DNA from: an uncultured Eubacteriales bacterium
GTDB lineage: Bacteria > Bacillota > Clostridia > Oscillospirales > UBA644
DNA: 32,526 nucleotides
Direction of reading: 5' to 3'
Assembly: GCA_905207625.1 (NCBI GenBank)
Contig: CAJLLT010000023.1
Span: 1-32,526 of the forward strand
The notes below the pieces were generated by a model. That model saw only the letters and a list, made by a program, of their open reading frames with translations. It was not told the DNA's origin and searched no databases. The position numbers were made by a program, and so were the translations under genes. This document shows positions 15,822-24,069 of the stretch, in pieces (within the stretch, counting starts at the first letter, position 1; the number at the start of each line of letters is the position of its first letter).

Positions 15822-16406
15822 TCAGTTTTTTCCTTTCAGTTCTTTTATTATATCGCAGACCTTTTCCTCAAGGGATGAAAGGTCCTGGTTTACTATCACA
15901 AAATCCGCTTTCCGGCGGAAAAAGGCGTTGCTTTTCTGCCGTGCAAAACGTTTGTCTGCATCCTGCGCGGAGATGCCGTCCCTACTCATTACTCTCTTTC
16001 TGCGCAGACGCTTGTCTGCGATGACCGCTATGACCGCATCGCAGCCCTTATCCGCCCCGGCCTCGTAAAGAGCGGCACCGTCAATAAGAAAATCTTCGTA
16101 CCCTTCTTTGCGTTTTTCCTCAACGGTGTCCCAGACACTGGTCATTATGGCGCGATGCATAACCCCGTTGAGTTTTTCCGTCTGTTCATCATTCGAAAAA
16201 GCCTTCCGGGCAAGTTTTTTCCGGTCGAGTTTCCCTTCCGGATCAAGTATATCATCACCGAACACCCGACAAAGCTCGGAAAGCAGTCCCGGAATAAGCT
16301 GGCGGGAAATTTCATCCGTATCAAGGATCAGGAATCCGTTCCGGGCAAAGATCTTCGCGACGGTGCTTTTCCCGGCTCCGCTCTGTCCCGTAAGTCCGAT
16401 GATCAT
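15822..16406 (-). CDS. coaE: Dephospho-CoA kinase
   Basis: A 194-residue kinase catalysing the last step of coenzyme A synthesis. The P-loop GQSGAGKS (residues 7-14) and the following FARNGFLILDTDEISRQL, the CoaE counterpart of 'D-A-D', are clear, as are the lid region (RKKLARKAFSND) and RRKRVMSRDG. The length is normal. The ATG overlaps the last 4 nt of the upstream gene (ATGA), a translational-coupling arrangement. Confidence 0.95.
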   Translation of the reverse strand: MIIGLTGQSGAGKSTVAKIFARNGFLILDTDEISRQLIPGLLSELCRVFGDDILDPEGKLDRKKLARKAFSNDEQTEKLNGVMHRAIMTSVWDTVEEKRKEGYEDFLIDGAALYEAGADKGCDAVIAVIADKRLRRKRVMSRDGISAQDADKRFARQKSNAFFRRKADFVIVNQDLSSLEEKVCDIIKELKGKN

Positions 16407-17443
16407 TTGCCTTTCTCCCTATCCGCGTCGACAATATTGAAACCCGCGGCGCGCAGAAGTCTGTTATAGACCGCGAGTCCCACACCGCCCACGAGTTTGC
16501 AACGGATGAATATTTTATCCGCACCGGAGGAATCCGCCCGGCGAAGCGCGTCAAAGAGTTCATTTCCCATAGTCTCGGGCCTGTCCGGATCTCCGTAACA
16601 GAAGGCGGTCATGCCTAAGCGTTCAAACGCGCCATTTTCCCCGTCAAAACATATGACGAATGTGTTTTTCCCCCGATTTTCCGATATATATTCCACGGCG
16701 GCGGCAGTACTTCCTGCAACCCCGACGGTCTCCGCTTTCGGCGCATAATGACGGTGTTTCAGCCCCGGAGACAAAGCCTTCTCGTCCTCCGGAAGCTTTT
16801 CCAGAACCGCCCGGGCAACTTTGATTTTTCCCAGAACATTTTCTATCATCTCCGGGGTAACGAATCCGGGACGGAGCAGACATGGCTCATCATGGGAAAG
16901 ATCTATCACCGTAGACTCGAGTCCGCAGGCACACGCCCCGTCGTCCACAACGGCGGAAACGTATTCGTTATCGGAGAAATCATGAATGACATGACCGGCG
17001 GAGGTCGGGCTCGGAGAGCCCGAAATATTTGCTGAAGGGGCGGCAAGAGCCACACCGCAACCGCTGATTATTCTTCTCGCAGTCGGATGGGACGGAAAAC
17101 GTACCGCAACGGTATCGAGTCCTGCACTGACTATCCCGGGAACGATATCCTTTTTCGGCAGTATCATAGTCAGAGGCCCGGGCCAGAAAGCCTCAGCCAG
17201 AGCCTCAGCCCACGGGTTCGGAGTACAGTATTTTTCGAGTTGGGAAAGCTCGGAAATATGTATTATCAGCGGATTGTCGGCAGGTCTGCCCTTGGCCCGG
17301 AAAATATCGGCTACCGCCTTTTCATCGGTACAGTCGGCGGCAAGTCCGTATACGGTCTCCGTGGGGACAGCGACTACTTTCCCCTGCCGCAACAACGAAC
17401 AGGCAACGGCTATATCGTCAGGTTTTGAAGTGAGTACGAGCAT
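16403..17443 (-). CDS. tsaC: L-threonylcarbamoyladenylate synthase (Sua5 type)
   Basis: A 346-residue protein with an N-terminal YrdC domain (about 1-205: TETVYGLAADCTDEKAV, KGRPADNPLIIHI, FPSHPTARRIISG) and a C-terminal Sua5 domain (about 210-346). The full two-domain Sua5/YwlC form makes threonylcarbamoyl-AMP for the universal t6A37 modification of ANN-decoding tRNAs. HRHYAPKAE is the usual linker to the Sua5 domain. AAGGAAG lies about 13 nt before the ATG. The 3' end overlaps coaE by 4 nt. Confidence 0.95.
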   Translation of the reverse strand: MLVLTSKPDDIAVACSLLRQGKVVAVPTETVYGLAADCTDEKAVADIFRAKGRPADNPLIIHISELSQLEKYCTPNPWAEALAEAFWPGPLTMILPKKDIVPGIVSAGLDTVAVRFPSHPTARRIISGCGVALAAPSANISGSPSPTSAGHVIHDFSDNEYVSAVVDDGACACGLESTVIDLSHDEPCLLRPGFVTPEMIENVLGKIKVARAVLEKLPEDEKALSPGLKHRHYAPKAETVGVAGSTAAAVEYISENRGKNTFVICFDGENGAFERLGMTAFCYGDPDRPETMGNELFDALRRADSSGADKIFIRCKLVGGVGLAVYNRLLRAAGFNIVDADREKGK

Positions 17444-17495
17444 CTGCAGATATTACTTCCTTTTCAGAAAAAATACTGTTTCACAGCGGTTTTCG

Positions 17496-18503
17496 TCATG
17501 AAAACAGATGTAGGGTATAAAGCACGACAGAGGCGATGAACAGTGCCAAAAACACGTATGCCATCGGACACCTGAAAACCGCCCCAACGGGATTAACAGC
17601 GGCTTCCGCGGCGGATTCATCGACATCGCGGATCTTATACCTGACCAGAAAAATCACCCCGAAAACAGAAACAAATATGACTATTACAGCGTAGACAGCA
17701 ACCATACCCGCAAATGCCGCAGGGTCCGCCAAAGTGATACCGTATCCGGAGGAACTCTGCGAAATTCCCGATCGGGCGGCAAGATACTGCAACACGCAGG
17801 ATAAAAAGTTATTGACAAAATGAGCCGCAATTCCTACTCTTGCGGAACCGAAACGCAGAACACAATATCCAAGAGCAAGCCCTGCCCCGAGAGCAAAAGG
17901 AAGCTGCCCCAGAGTGTTGTGAAGCATTGAAAAACACACTGAAGATACGACCAGAGCAAACGCAGCCCCGTATCTTTTGAGCCCGCCCATGACCGCACCC
18001 CGGCAGGCAAGCTCCTCAAAAACCGCCGGAAGCACGGCAACCGACAGTATCTGAAGCAAAAAAGACGGCAGATCGGAGGGCACATCGACAGAGGGCTGGG
18101 GAATAGCTATACCGAAAGCCTCACAAAACAGCAGTGCAACAAAAGCGAACCCGAAGGCAAAGCAGTATCCCGTGAAATATGTCGCGGCAACGGTACAGCA
18201 GACAGGCAATGCCCCAGCCTTTTTTACGGGAAAAACGGTTTCCTTCCTGACCGTGGACTTATTCACGGCATACCAGACAGCCACGGGAAGAGCCACGCAT
18301 AAAAGATCCCCGAAAACCGAGTAAACTATACCAGGGACACCGGAGGAATCGCTGAGCCTGAGGACAATACCTTCTCCGCCGTCACCGAATATAAGTCTTA
18401 TCAGGGGAAGGGAAAAGAATATGAAAAATATCAAGAGCAGCTTTATTACGCACATCAGAGCGAAAATGCTGTTCAGCCTGCGGCTGAGGGCTTTTCTTTC
18501 CAT
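17496..18503 (-). CDS. CPBP family intramembrane glutamic protease
   Basis: A multi-spanning membrane protein of the CPBP/Abi (CAAX-protease-like, PF02517) family. The active-site motif EExxxR is present as FEELACRG (Glu163, Glu164, Arg168), and the conserved histidines are His195 (FSMLHN) and His228 (AHFVNNF). Family members cleave membrane-embedded substrates, and some act in bacteriocin self-immunity or anchor processing; the target here is unknown. I start at ATG 18503 (335 aa), which has AAAGG 7-8 nt upstream. An in-frame ATG at 18554 overlapping the upstream stop (ATGA) would add 17 residues with no good ribosome binding site but possible coupling. Confidence 0.85.
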   Translation of the reverse strand: MERKALSRRLNSIFALMCVIKLLLIFFIFFSLPLIRLIFGDGGEGIVLRLSDSSGVPGIVYSVFGDLLCVALPVAVWYAVNKSTVRKETVFPVKKAGALPVCCTVAATYFTGYCFAFGFAFVALLFCEAFGIAIPQPSVDVPSDLPSFLLQILSVAVLPAVFEELACRGAVMGGLKRYGAAFALVVSSVCFSMLHNTLGQLPFALGAGLALGYCVLRFGSARVGIAAHFVNNFLSCVLQYLAARSGISQSSSGYGITLADPAAFAGMVAVYAVIVIFVSVFGVIFLVRYKIRDVDESAAEAAVNPVGAVFRCPMAYVFLALFIASVVLYTLHLFS

Positions 18504-18550
18504 ACCGGCACCTTTCATTTTACCGCATGAATCCGGGGACTTCGGACAAA

Positions 18551-19210
18551 TCACTTCTGTTCAAGACTGAGTTTAAGGCCTATAACATCCAGGAAGGCAC
18601 GGGCAATAAGGGTACAGGCAACCTCATCGGGATGCACCCTGTCCCAGGACATACTGGCAGGATAGCGGTACTGAAGAAAATCGTCAAACACAGCCTGAAG
18701 ATCCACAAGTAAGGTCCCGTACTCGGAGGCAAGACGCTTTACTATTGCACCGTACTCGTCAAGACGGCTGCGCATTGCGTCTTTTTTATTTATTTCCATG
18801 TAGTAAGGAGTCATGAGTATGACGCCCTTGACCTTGGGAAGCGTTGTTTCAAGAATGGTCCGGAGATTTCTTTCGTATTCATCGGGAAGGACATAACTGT
18901 CAGGCATCATGAAACAGTCAAACTGTCTCCATACGTCGTTTACTCCTATTTCAATGCACACCCAATCGGGGCTGAGGGCCATACATTCATCCCACTGAGC
19001 CACCAGATCCCGGGAGGTCTGTCCCCCGATCGCCATATTCGTAAGTCTGTAGATCTCCGAGGGACGGAATGCGGAAAGAAGCATATCTATGTATCTGACG
19101 TATCCGTGTCCGACACCGTCGCCGAGACCTTCACCGACCGGGCGGGTACGGCGGGCATCCGTAACGGAGTCCCCGGTAAAAAGTATCCTGTCTTTCTGAT
19201 CAAAAAGCAT
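18551..19210 (-). CDS. SGNH/GDSL hydrolase
   Basis: A 219-residue SGNH-fold esterase/lipase-like hydrolase. The four consensus blocks are in order: FTGDSVTDAR (nucleophile Ser15), GGQTS (Gly63), IGVNDVW (Asn91) and WDRVHPDE (Asp190, His193). There is no signal peptide, so it is probably cytoplasmic. Relatives deacetylate or de-esterify small sugars and glycans, but the substrate is unknown. AAGGGG precedes the ATG by about 7 nt. It is the first gene of the minus-strand run, behind the promoter at 19273-19301. Confidence 0.93.
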   Translation of the reverse strand: MLFDQKDRILFTGDSVTDARRTRPVGEGLGDGVGHGYVRYIDMLLSAFRPSEIYRLTNMAIGGQTSRDLVAQWDECMALSPDWVCIEIGVNDVWRQFDCFMMPDSYVLPDEYERNLRTILETTLPKVKGVILMTPYYMEINKKDAMRSRLDEYGAIVKRLASEYGTLLVDLQAVFDDFLQYRYPASMSWDRVHPDEVACTLIARAFLDVIGLKLSLEQK

Positions 19211-19272
19211 ATATTTCCCCTTTTCCGTTCCAAATCACCGTTCGTTCCGGTGAACCTTGTGTTCCATTGTAA

Positions 19273-19301
19273 AGTATATCACAAACGCCGGGAAAAGTCC
19301 A
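19273..19301 (-). promoter_or_regulatory. Promoter of the SGNH hydrolase gene
   Basis: On the minus strand: TGGACT, a 17-bp spacer, TATACT, about 63 nt before the SGNH hydrolase ATG. The leader contains a short inverted repeat (TTCACCG/CGGTGA-type, around 19224-19248). It is back-to-back with the plus-strand promoter at 19351. Confidence 0.6.
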
Positions 19302-19350
19302 TACCCGGAACAGCAATTTTTTCAATAATTTTACAATGAAGGCAAAACCC

Positions 19351-19379
19351 TTGACTTTTCGGGTAAAATATGGTATCAT
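19351..19379 (+). promoter_or_regulatory. Promoter of the CofE-like/GH110-like operon
   Basis: TTGACT, 17 bp, TATCAT, with an extended -10 TGG. The predicted start is about 36 nt before the CofE-like gene. It shares the 14-nt block AAATATGGTATCAT with the metK promoter. Confidence 0.75.
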
Positions 19380-19421
19380 GTGCGTTGGAGATAATCCGGA
19401 AATGAAAGGAATACTTTGAAC

Positions 19422-20609
19422 ATGGAGAGATTAACGGGAACGATATCCGTGGGTGTGCGCGCCCCCATCGTAAGACAGGGCGATGACATCTGCCGGATAG
19501 TGACCGACAGCGTTATAGCCGCAAGCGAGTCCTGCGGACTTGCCATCGACGACAGAGACGTGGTCGGCGTTACCGAAGCCGTTGTGGCGAGAAGCCAGGG
19601 AAATTACGCAACGGTCGATAATATTGCATCGGACATAAGAAGTAAGTTTGAGTCGGACACTGTCGGGGTTATTTTCCCTATACTCAGCCGCAACCGCTTC
19701 GCTGTATGCCTTAAGGGAATAGCCCGGGGATGCCGGAAGATAGTGCTCATGCTCTCTTTTCCCTCCGATGAAGTGGGAAATCATCTTATAGACCTTGACA
19801 GCCTTGATGAAAAAGGGATAACCGGCGAAAACGTTCTTACAGAGCAGGAGTTCAGGGATAATTTCGGCATAGTCAGACACCCCTTCACAAACATCGACTA
19901 CATAGAATATTACAAGGAACTTATCCTGAACGAAAACTGTGAGGTCGAGATAATCCTTGCCAACGACTGCCGTCAGATACTCAGATATACGGACAGCGTA
20001 CTCTGCTGCGATATCCACAGCCGTCGCCGTACAAAAAGGATTCTTACCGAAGCCGGCGCGAAAAAGGTCTTCGGTCTGGACGATATTCTCACTGCCCCCG
20101 TGGACGGAAGCGGCTTCAACGCCGAATACGGACTCCTCGGGAGCAATAAAGCCACCGAGGAGACGGTAAAACTTTTCCCCCGGAACTGCGCAAACGTGGT
20201 GGAAAATATACAGAATCAGCTTTACGAACGCACCGGAAGGACGGTGGAAGTTCTCGTTTACGGAGACGGGGCATTCAAAGACCCCATGGGGAAAATATGG
20301 GAACTTGCGGATCCGGTCGTAAGCCCGGCATATACGGAGGGGCTTGACGGTCAGCCCAACGAGCTCAAACTCAAATATCTTGCGGATAATGATTTCGCGG
20401 ATCTCAGCGGAGACGAACTGAAAGAAGCGATCTCTGATGCCATACGCAAAAAAGACGGGGACCTCCACGGAAAAATGGAATCCCAGGGAACCACGCCGAG
20501 AAGACTCACAGACCTTATCGGTTCACTGTGTGACCTGACTTCGGGAAGCGGAGACAAGGGAACACCTATAGTCTGGATAAAAGGCTATTTCGACAACTAT
20601 ACAAAGTAA
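19422..20609 (+). CDS. Long CofE-like (F420-0:gamma-glutamyl ligase family) protein
   Basis: A 395-residue protein of the CofE superfamily. The N-terminal half matches the family core (GVRAPIVRQGDDICRIV, then LAIDDRDVVGVTEAVVARSQ, the D-V-V-x-x-x-E/K segment). A later segment, VLVYGDGAFKDPMGKIWELA, resembles the family's 'T-D-x-F/G' region. The extra length compared with about 250 aa for archaeal CofE comes from central and C-terminal insertions. With no F420 genes around, the acceptor and amino acid are unknown. CofE relatives are known to act as folate polyglutamate ligases in some bacteria that lack FolC, which is one possibility. The frame also offers TTG two codons earlier (19416), 5 nt after AAAGGA; the ATG at 19422 is 11 nt after it. 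It is the first gene of the operon with the GH110-like pair. Confidence 0.8.
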   Translation: MERLTGTISVGVRAPIVRQGDDICRIVTDSVIAASESCGLAIDDRDVVGVTEAVVARSQGNYATVDNIASDIRSKFESDTVGVIFPILSRNRFAVCLKGIARGCRKIVLMLSFPSDEVGNHLIDLDSLDEKGITGENVLTEQEFRDNFGIVRHPFTNIDYIEYYKELILNENCEVEIILANDCRQILRYTDSVLCCDIHSRRRTKRILTEAGAKKVFGLDDILTAPVDGSGFNAEYGLLGSNKATEETVKLFPRNCANVVENIQNQLYERTGRTVEVLVYGDGAFKDPMGKIWELADPVVSPAYTEGLDGQPNELKLKYLADNDFADLSGDELKEAISDAIRKKDGDLHGKMESQGTTPRRLTDLIGSLCDLTSGSGDKGTPIVWIKGYFDNYTK

Positions 20610-20627
20610 AACCGAAAATACAGATAT

Positions 20628-20656
20628 TTGTCCGCAGGCTCTTTGTCTGCGGACAA
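20628..20656 (+). terminator. Intra-operon hairpin
   Basis: A perfect 10-bp stem (TTGTCCGCAG/CTGCGGACAA) with a 9-nt loop, 18 nt after the CofE-like stop and 20 nt before the first GH110-like gene. Only TTT follows, so it is more likely a partial terminator or an RNA-stabilising hairpin than a full stop. Confidence 0.5.
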
Positions 20657-20676
20657 TTTCGGAAAGAGACGGATCT

Positions 20677-22302
20677 ATGATAAAGGATATAAGGGATTTT
20701 CCCGGCAATGACACCGAACAGCTCAGAGCGGCGGCGGAATGGCTCCGCTCCAATCCCGGATCAACACTAAAACTCGAAAGCCGGACATATATACTCCGCG
20801 ACGAGGCTGCGGCTCAGCTTCAGCAGAAGGTAATGAACGGAGAATACGGCGCGAACTGTGAAGAAGCCCTGTTCAACCGTGATTTCAGATACTCCGTAGG
20901 TCTGGACCTTACCGGGGCGGAGAACGTTACCTTTGACGGAAACGGAGCAACGATCCTTTCCGACGGGTACATGGAAACGCTGAGCCTGAAGAACTGCCGC
21001 AACGTGAAGGTGAAAAATGTAAACTTTGACCTGAAACGGAAGGCTTTCAGCAGAGGAAAGATCCTTGCGGTCAAAGAGGACGGAATGTTTGTGCGTTTTC
21101 CGGAACAGACAGATATAAGCGAACGTATGCCGGCGGACAGGATGTATATTTACAGCACCGGCGAGGAACGATTCACTTACTGTGTGGGACACGGGAAGAT
21201 CAGACAGACAGACCCGGAAACACTGTTCTTTTCGGGAACGTATGACCGAGACAGTGTCGGAAACGAACTGTACGTCTGGCACTGTTTCCATTTCAGACCG
21301 ATGATCCTGATTTACGAAAGTGAAAACACCGTGCTGCAGGATGTGAAGATATTCAACAACTGCGGTATGGGAATTGTAGGACACCGGAGCCGGGACATAT
21401 TCATCCGGAGACTCATGGTCATCCCCTCCCCCGGATACGGAATGAGCACCAACACCGATGCCACACATTTCTCCTCCTGCCGAGGGAAACTGCGGTTTGA
21501 AAACTGTATTTTCGAAGGACAGGGGGACGACGCAACAAATGTTCATACATACTATCACACCATACTTGAAAAAACAGGCGACCGTTGCCTGATAACCACC
21601 CTTGCCCCCACCGGAACCCATTGTCAGAAACCGGATCATCCGGAACCCGGGGACATAATGGAGCTTTGTACAAAAGCAACCCTCACATATCTGGACAAAT
21701 ACACCGTGACGGCTGTGGAACCGGATGAAAACTCCAGGTCAGCCCTGGGAGATCCCTGGAGCTGGTGGATAACCCTCGACAGACCCCTTCCCGAAGACTG
21801 TGACGATAAATACCTTGCCGATGTATCGGCAATGCCCGAACTTGAGTTTACGGGATGCTCCGTAAGGAATAATATTGCCCGGGGAGTGCTGATCAAGACC
21901 CGCAACGCATTGGTGGAGGGGTGTCTGTTTGACTGCGGAACTTCTTCTGCCGTGCACATAGCGGCGGAGGCATACTGGCACGAGGGTGTATCGGCGCAGA
22001 ACGTAACAGTCCGCAACAACAGGATCATCCGCAGAGGACCGCTCAACAGATACGGAGCAATGTGGGATGCGGGCGGGATATGTATAAACGTGGCATCGGA
22101 CGTTCCCCCATGCCCGGTGCACAAAAACATAGTCATAGAAAACAACCAGATCGTCTGTCCCGACACTCCGAGGGCTATATACGCAGCCGATACGGACGGG
22201 CTGACTATCCGCAACAATGAGATCTCCTCCGGGAAAAAAGGAGAAGAAATATTTGTTACCCGTTGCGAAAACGTAGTCGAGGAGGGCAACAGAATATGCT
22301 GA
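20677..22302 (+). CDS. GH110-like right-handed beta-helix protein, copy A
   Basis: A 541-residue protein made of parallel beta-helix turns (ENVTFDGNGATILSDG, CRNVKVKNVNFDL, NTVLQDVKIFNNCGMGI, ENCIFEGQGDDATNVH). The overall pattern resembles GH110 alpha-1,3-galactosidases, which remove terminal alpha-1,3-linked galactose such as that of the blood group B antigen. Asp261 (NTDATHF) and the Asp284-Asp285 pair (GQGDDATNVH) are 23 residues apart, matching the spacing of the three catalytic aspartates as I recall them for the characterised marine GH110. There is no signal peptide, so a cytoplasmic location is expected. The gene follows the CofE-like gene by 67 nt, with GAAAGAGACGG before the ATG. 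A different beta-helix sugar-active enzyme remains possible. Confidence 0.75.
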   Translation: MIKDIRDFPGNDTEQLRAAAEWLRSNPGSTLKLESRTYILRDEAAAQLQQKVMNGEYGANCEEALFNRDFRYSVGLDLTGAENVTFDGNGATILSDGYMETLSLKNCRNVKVKNVNFDLKRKAFSRGKILAVKEDGMFVRFPEQTDISERMPADRMYIYSTGEERFTYCVGHGKIRQTDPETLFFSGTYDRDSVGNELYVWHCFHFRPMILIYESENTVLQDVKIFNNCGMGIVGHRSRDIFIRRLMVIPSPGYGMSTNTDATHFSSCRGKLRFENCIFEGQGDDATNVHTYYHTILEKTGDRCLITTLAPTGTHCQKPDHPEPGDIMELCTKATLTYLDKYTVTAVEPDENSRSALGDPWSWWITLDRPLPEDCDDKYLADVSAMPELEFTGCSVRNNIARGVLIKTRNALVEGCLFDCGTSSAVHIAAEAYWHEGVSAQNVTVRNNRIIRRGPLNRYGAMWDAGGICINVASDVPPCPVHKNIVIENNQIVCPDTPRAIYAADTDGLTIRNNEISSGKKGEEIFVTRCENVVEEGNRIC

Positions 22303-23912
22303 AACACATAACCGAATTTACCGGAACCGACGATGCGGCTCTTCTCCGTGCAGGGGTAAAATGGCTTACGGAGAATCCCGGGTCCACGCTGGTTCTTGAA
22401 CCGAGAAAATATCTTATCCACGATGATTTCGCCCATCAGCTTCAGTATGACGTAATGCACGGCAAGTACGGTATCAATCCAGAACCCATAATGTTTCACC
22501 GGGACTTTCCGTATTCCATCGGACTGAATTTTTCGGGGGCGGAAAACGTGACCCTTGACGGAGCGGGGGCTGAGATACTCACAGACGGATTCATGGAGAC
22601 CGTTTCGGTGCAGTTCTGCAAGGGCGTTACCTTGAAAAATCTTACTTTTGACCTTGAGCGGAGGGCCTACAGCCGGGGATTCATAATCGGTGCCGGCAAA
22701 GACGGAGAAGACAGCTGGTCGGACATATACTTTCCGGAGCAGGAACTTATCACCGCCGAAATGTCCTCGGAAAGATGCTACGTCTGGCAACCCTCAAAAC
22801 AACGCTTTGTAAACCGCTGGGGAAGGGCCTCGGACAAAGAACTCATCGCCCCCGGCACCTTGCGCTTTCACCGCTTTGATCTGAGCGGGTATGTGGGAGA
22901 CGAACTTTATGTCTGGCACACCTACCATTACCGCCCCACCATGATGGTTTATCAGGCGGAAGACACGACCATTCAGGACGTTACCGTTCACTGCAACGGA
23001 GGTATGGCCGTAGTCGGGCACAGAAGCAAGAACGTGCTTATGAAAAGGCTTAAGGTAGTTCCCGCGCCCGGAGAAGCCATGAGTACAAACGGTGACGCCA
23101 CTCATTTTGCCTCCTGTCAGGGACTGATACGTTTTGAAGACTGCGTTTTTGAAGGACAGGGAGACGACGCAACAAACGTTCATACCTATTATCACACGAT
23201 TCTGACAGCGGCGGACAATATATGCACCGTAACGATCCAGTCCCCCACCGGCACGCACAGCCAGAAGGCGGATCACCCTGATGTCGGTGATACGGTACAG
23301 CTTTCCACGGGAGACGACCTGGCAAAGATCGAAGAATACACAGTACTCGGAGTTGAAGATCTGGGACAGTGGGTCTTCAGGCTTACTCTCGACAAATCAC
23401 TGCCTGAACTGGATTATGACAAAGGTGACAAATATCTGGCAGACATGACACAGCAGCCTGCATTGGAATTCATCGGCTGCAAATGCCGTAACCATCTTGC
23501 CCGCGGAGTCCTGATAAAAACACATGACGCACTGGTGGAGGGATGTCTTTTCGACAGTAACATGTCCTCCGCGATACATATCTGCGCCGAGGGATACTGG
23601 CACGAAGGAACCCATTCCCGCAACGTTACCATACGCAACAACAGAATAATACGCAGGAATGACCTGGGGTTCCGCGGCTGTTCCGAAGCGGGGGGAATAG
23701 CGGTGGAGGTCGACGCGGAAGACCCGCAGAAGCCTATCCACAGCAACATCACCATAGAATCCAACATTATAGTCTGTCCCGATACAAAGAGGGCGATATA
23801 CGTCTCAAACACAGACGGACTTGTTATCCGCAACAATATACTGAAAAGTGCCTCAGGAGAAAACATCCTTGTGGAGAAATGCACTAACGTATTCTGCGAA
23901 AACAATATCTGA
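22296..23912 (+). CDS. GH110-like right-handed beta-helix protein, copy B
   Basis: A 538-residue paralogue of the preceding protein, clearly similar along its whole length (for example FEGQGDDATNVHTYYHTI is shared exactly). It keeps the aspartate arrangement at Asp267, Asp290 and Asp291 with the same 23-residue spacing. It lacks a signal peptide. ATG 22296 overlaps the stop of copy A by 7 nt and is preceded 9 nt upstream by GGAGGG, so it is chosen over an in-frame TTG at 22263 deep inside copy A. The tandem copies probably arose by duplication and diverged, perhaps to recognise different glycans. The final residues (ENNI) precede a stop 12 nt before a strong hairpin. Confidence 0.75.
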   Translation: MLKHITEFTGTDDAALLRAGVKWLTENPGSTLVLEPRKYLIHDDFAHQLQYDVMHGKYGINPEPIMFHRDFPYSIGLNFSGAENVTLDGAGAEILTDGFMETVSVQFCKGVTLKNLTFDLERRAYSRGFIIGAGKDGEDSWSDIYFPEQELITAEMSSERCYVWQPSKQRFVNRWGRASDKELIAPGTLRFHRFDLSGYVGDELYVWHTYHYRPTMMVYQAEDTTIQDVTVHCNGGMAVVGHRSKNVLMKRLKVVPAPGEAMSTNGDATHFASCQGLIRFEDCVFEGQGDDATNVHTYYHTILTAADNICTVTIQSPTGTHSQKADHPDVGDTVQLSTGDDLAKIEEYTVLGVEDLGQWVFRLTLDKSLPELDYDKGDKYLADMTQQPALEFIGCKCRNHLARGVLIKTHDALVEGCLFDSNMSSAIHICAEGYWHEGTHSRNVTIRNNRIIRRNDLGFRGCSEAGGIAVEVDAEDPQKPIHSNITIESNIIVCPDTKRAIYVSNTDGLVIRNNILKSASGENILVEKCTNVFCENNI

Positions 23913-23924
23913 AAAACATAACAG

Positions 23925-23962
23925 AACGTAAGAGACCCGGCTGAAGCCGGGTCTCTTACGTT
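23925..23962. terminator. Bidirectional terminator between convergent operons
   Basis: A perfect 17-bp inverted repeat (AACGTAAGAGACCCGGC and its complement) with a TGAA tetraloop, in the gap between the plus-strand GH110-like operon and the minus-strand ABC operon. On the minus strand TGTTTTT-type sequence follows after a few bases. On the plus strand the T-run is weak. Confidence 0.8.
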
Positions 23963-24069
23963 AGGGAGATCTTCTTTATTCCGCAAGGTGAGGTTTCCGC
24001 AGCTGCGCCGCCTGTCACGGGACGAAACTCCGGACCGCAATACCCCTCCCAGCGGATCGGTATGCGTGA

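Noticed and set aside
19431..20468. A 345-codon minus-strand frame opposite the long CofE-like gene
   Set aside because: The plus strand carries the promoter, ribosome binding site and family motifs. The antisense frame encodes no recognisable domain.
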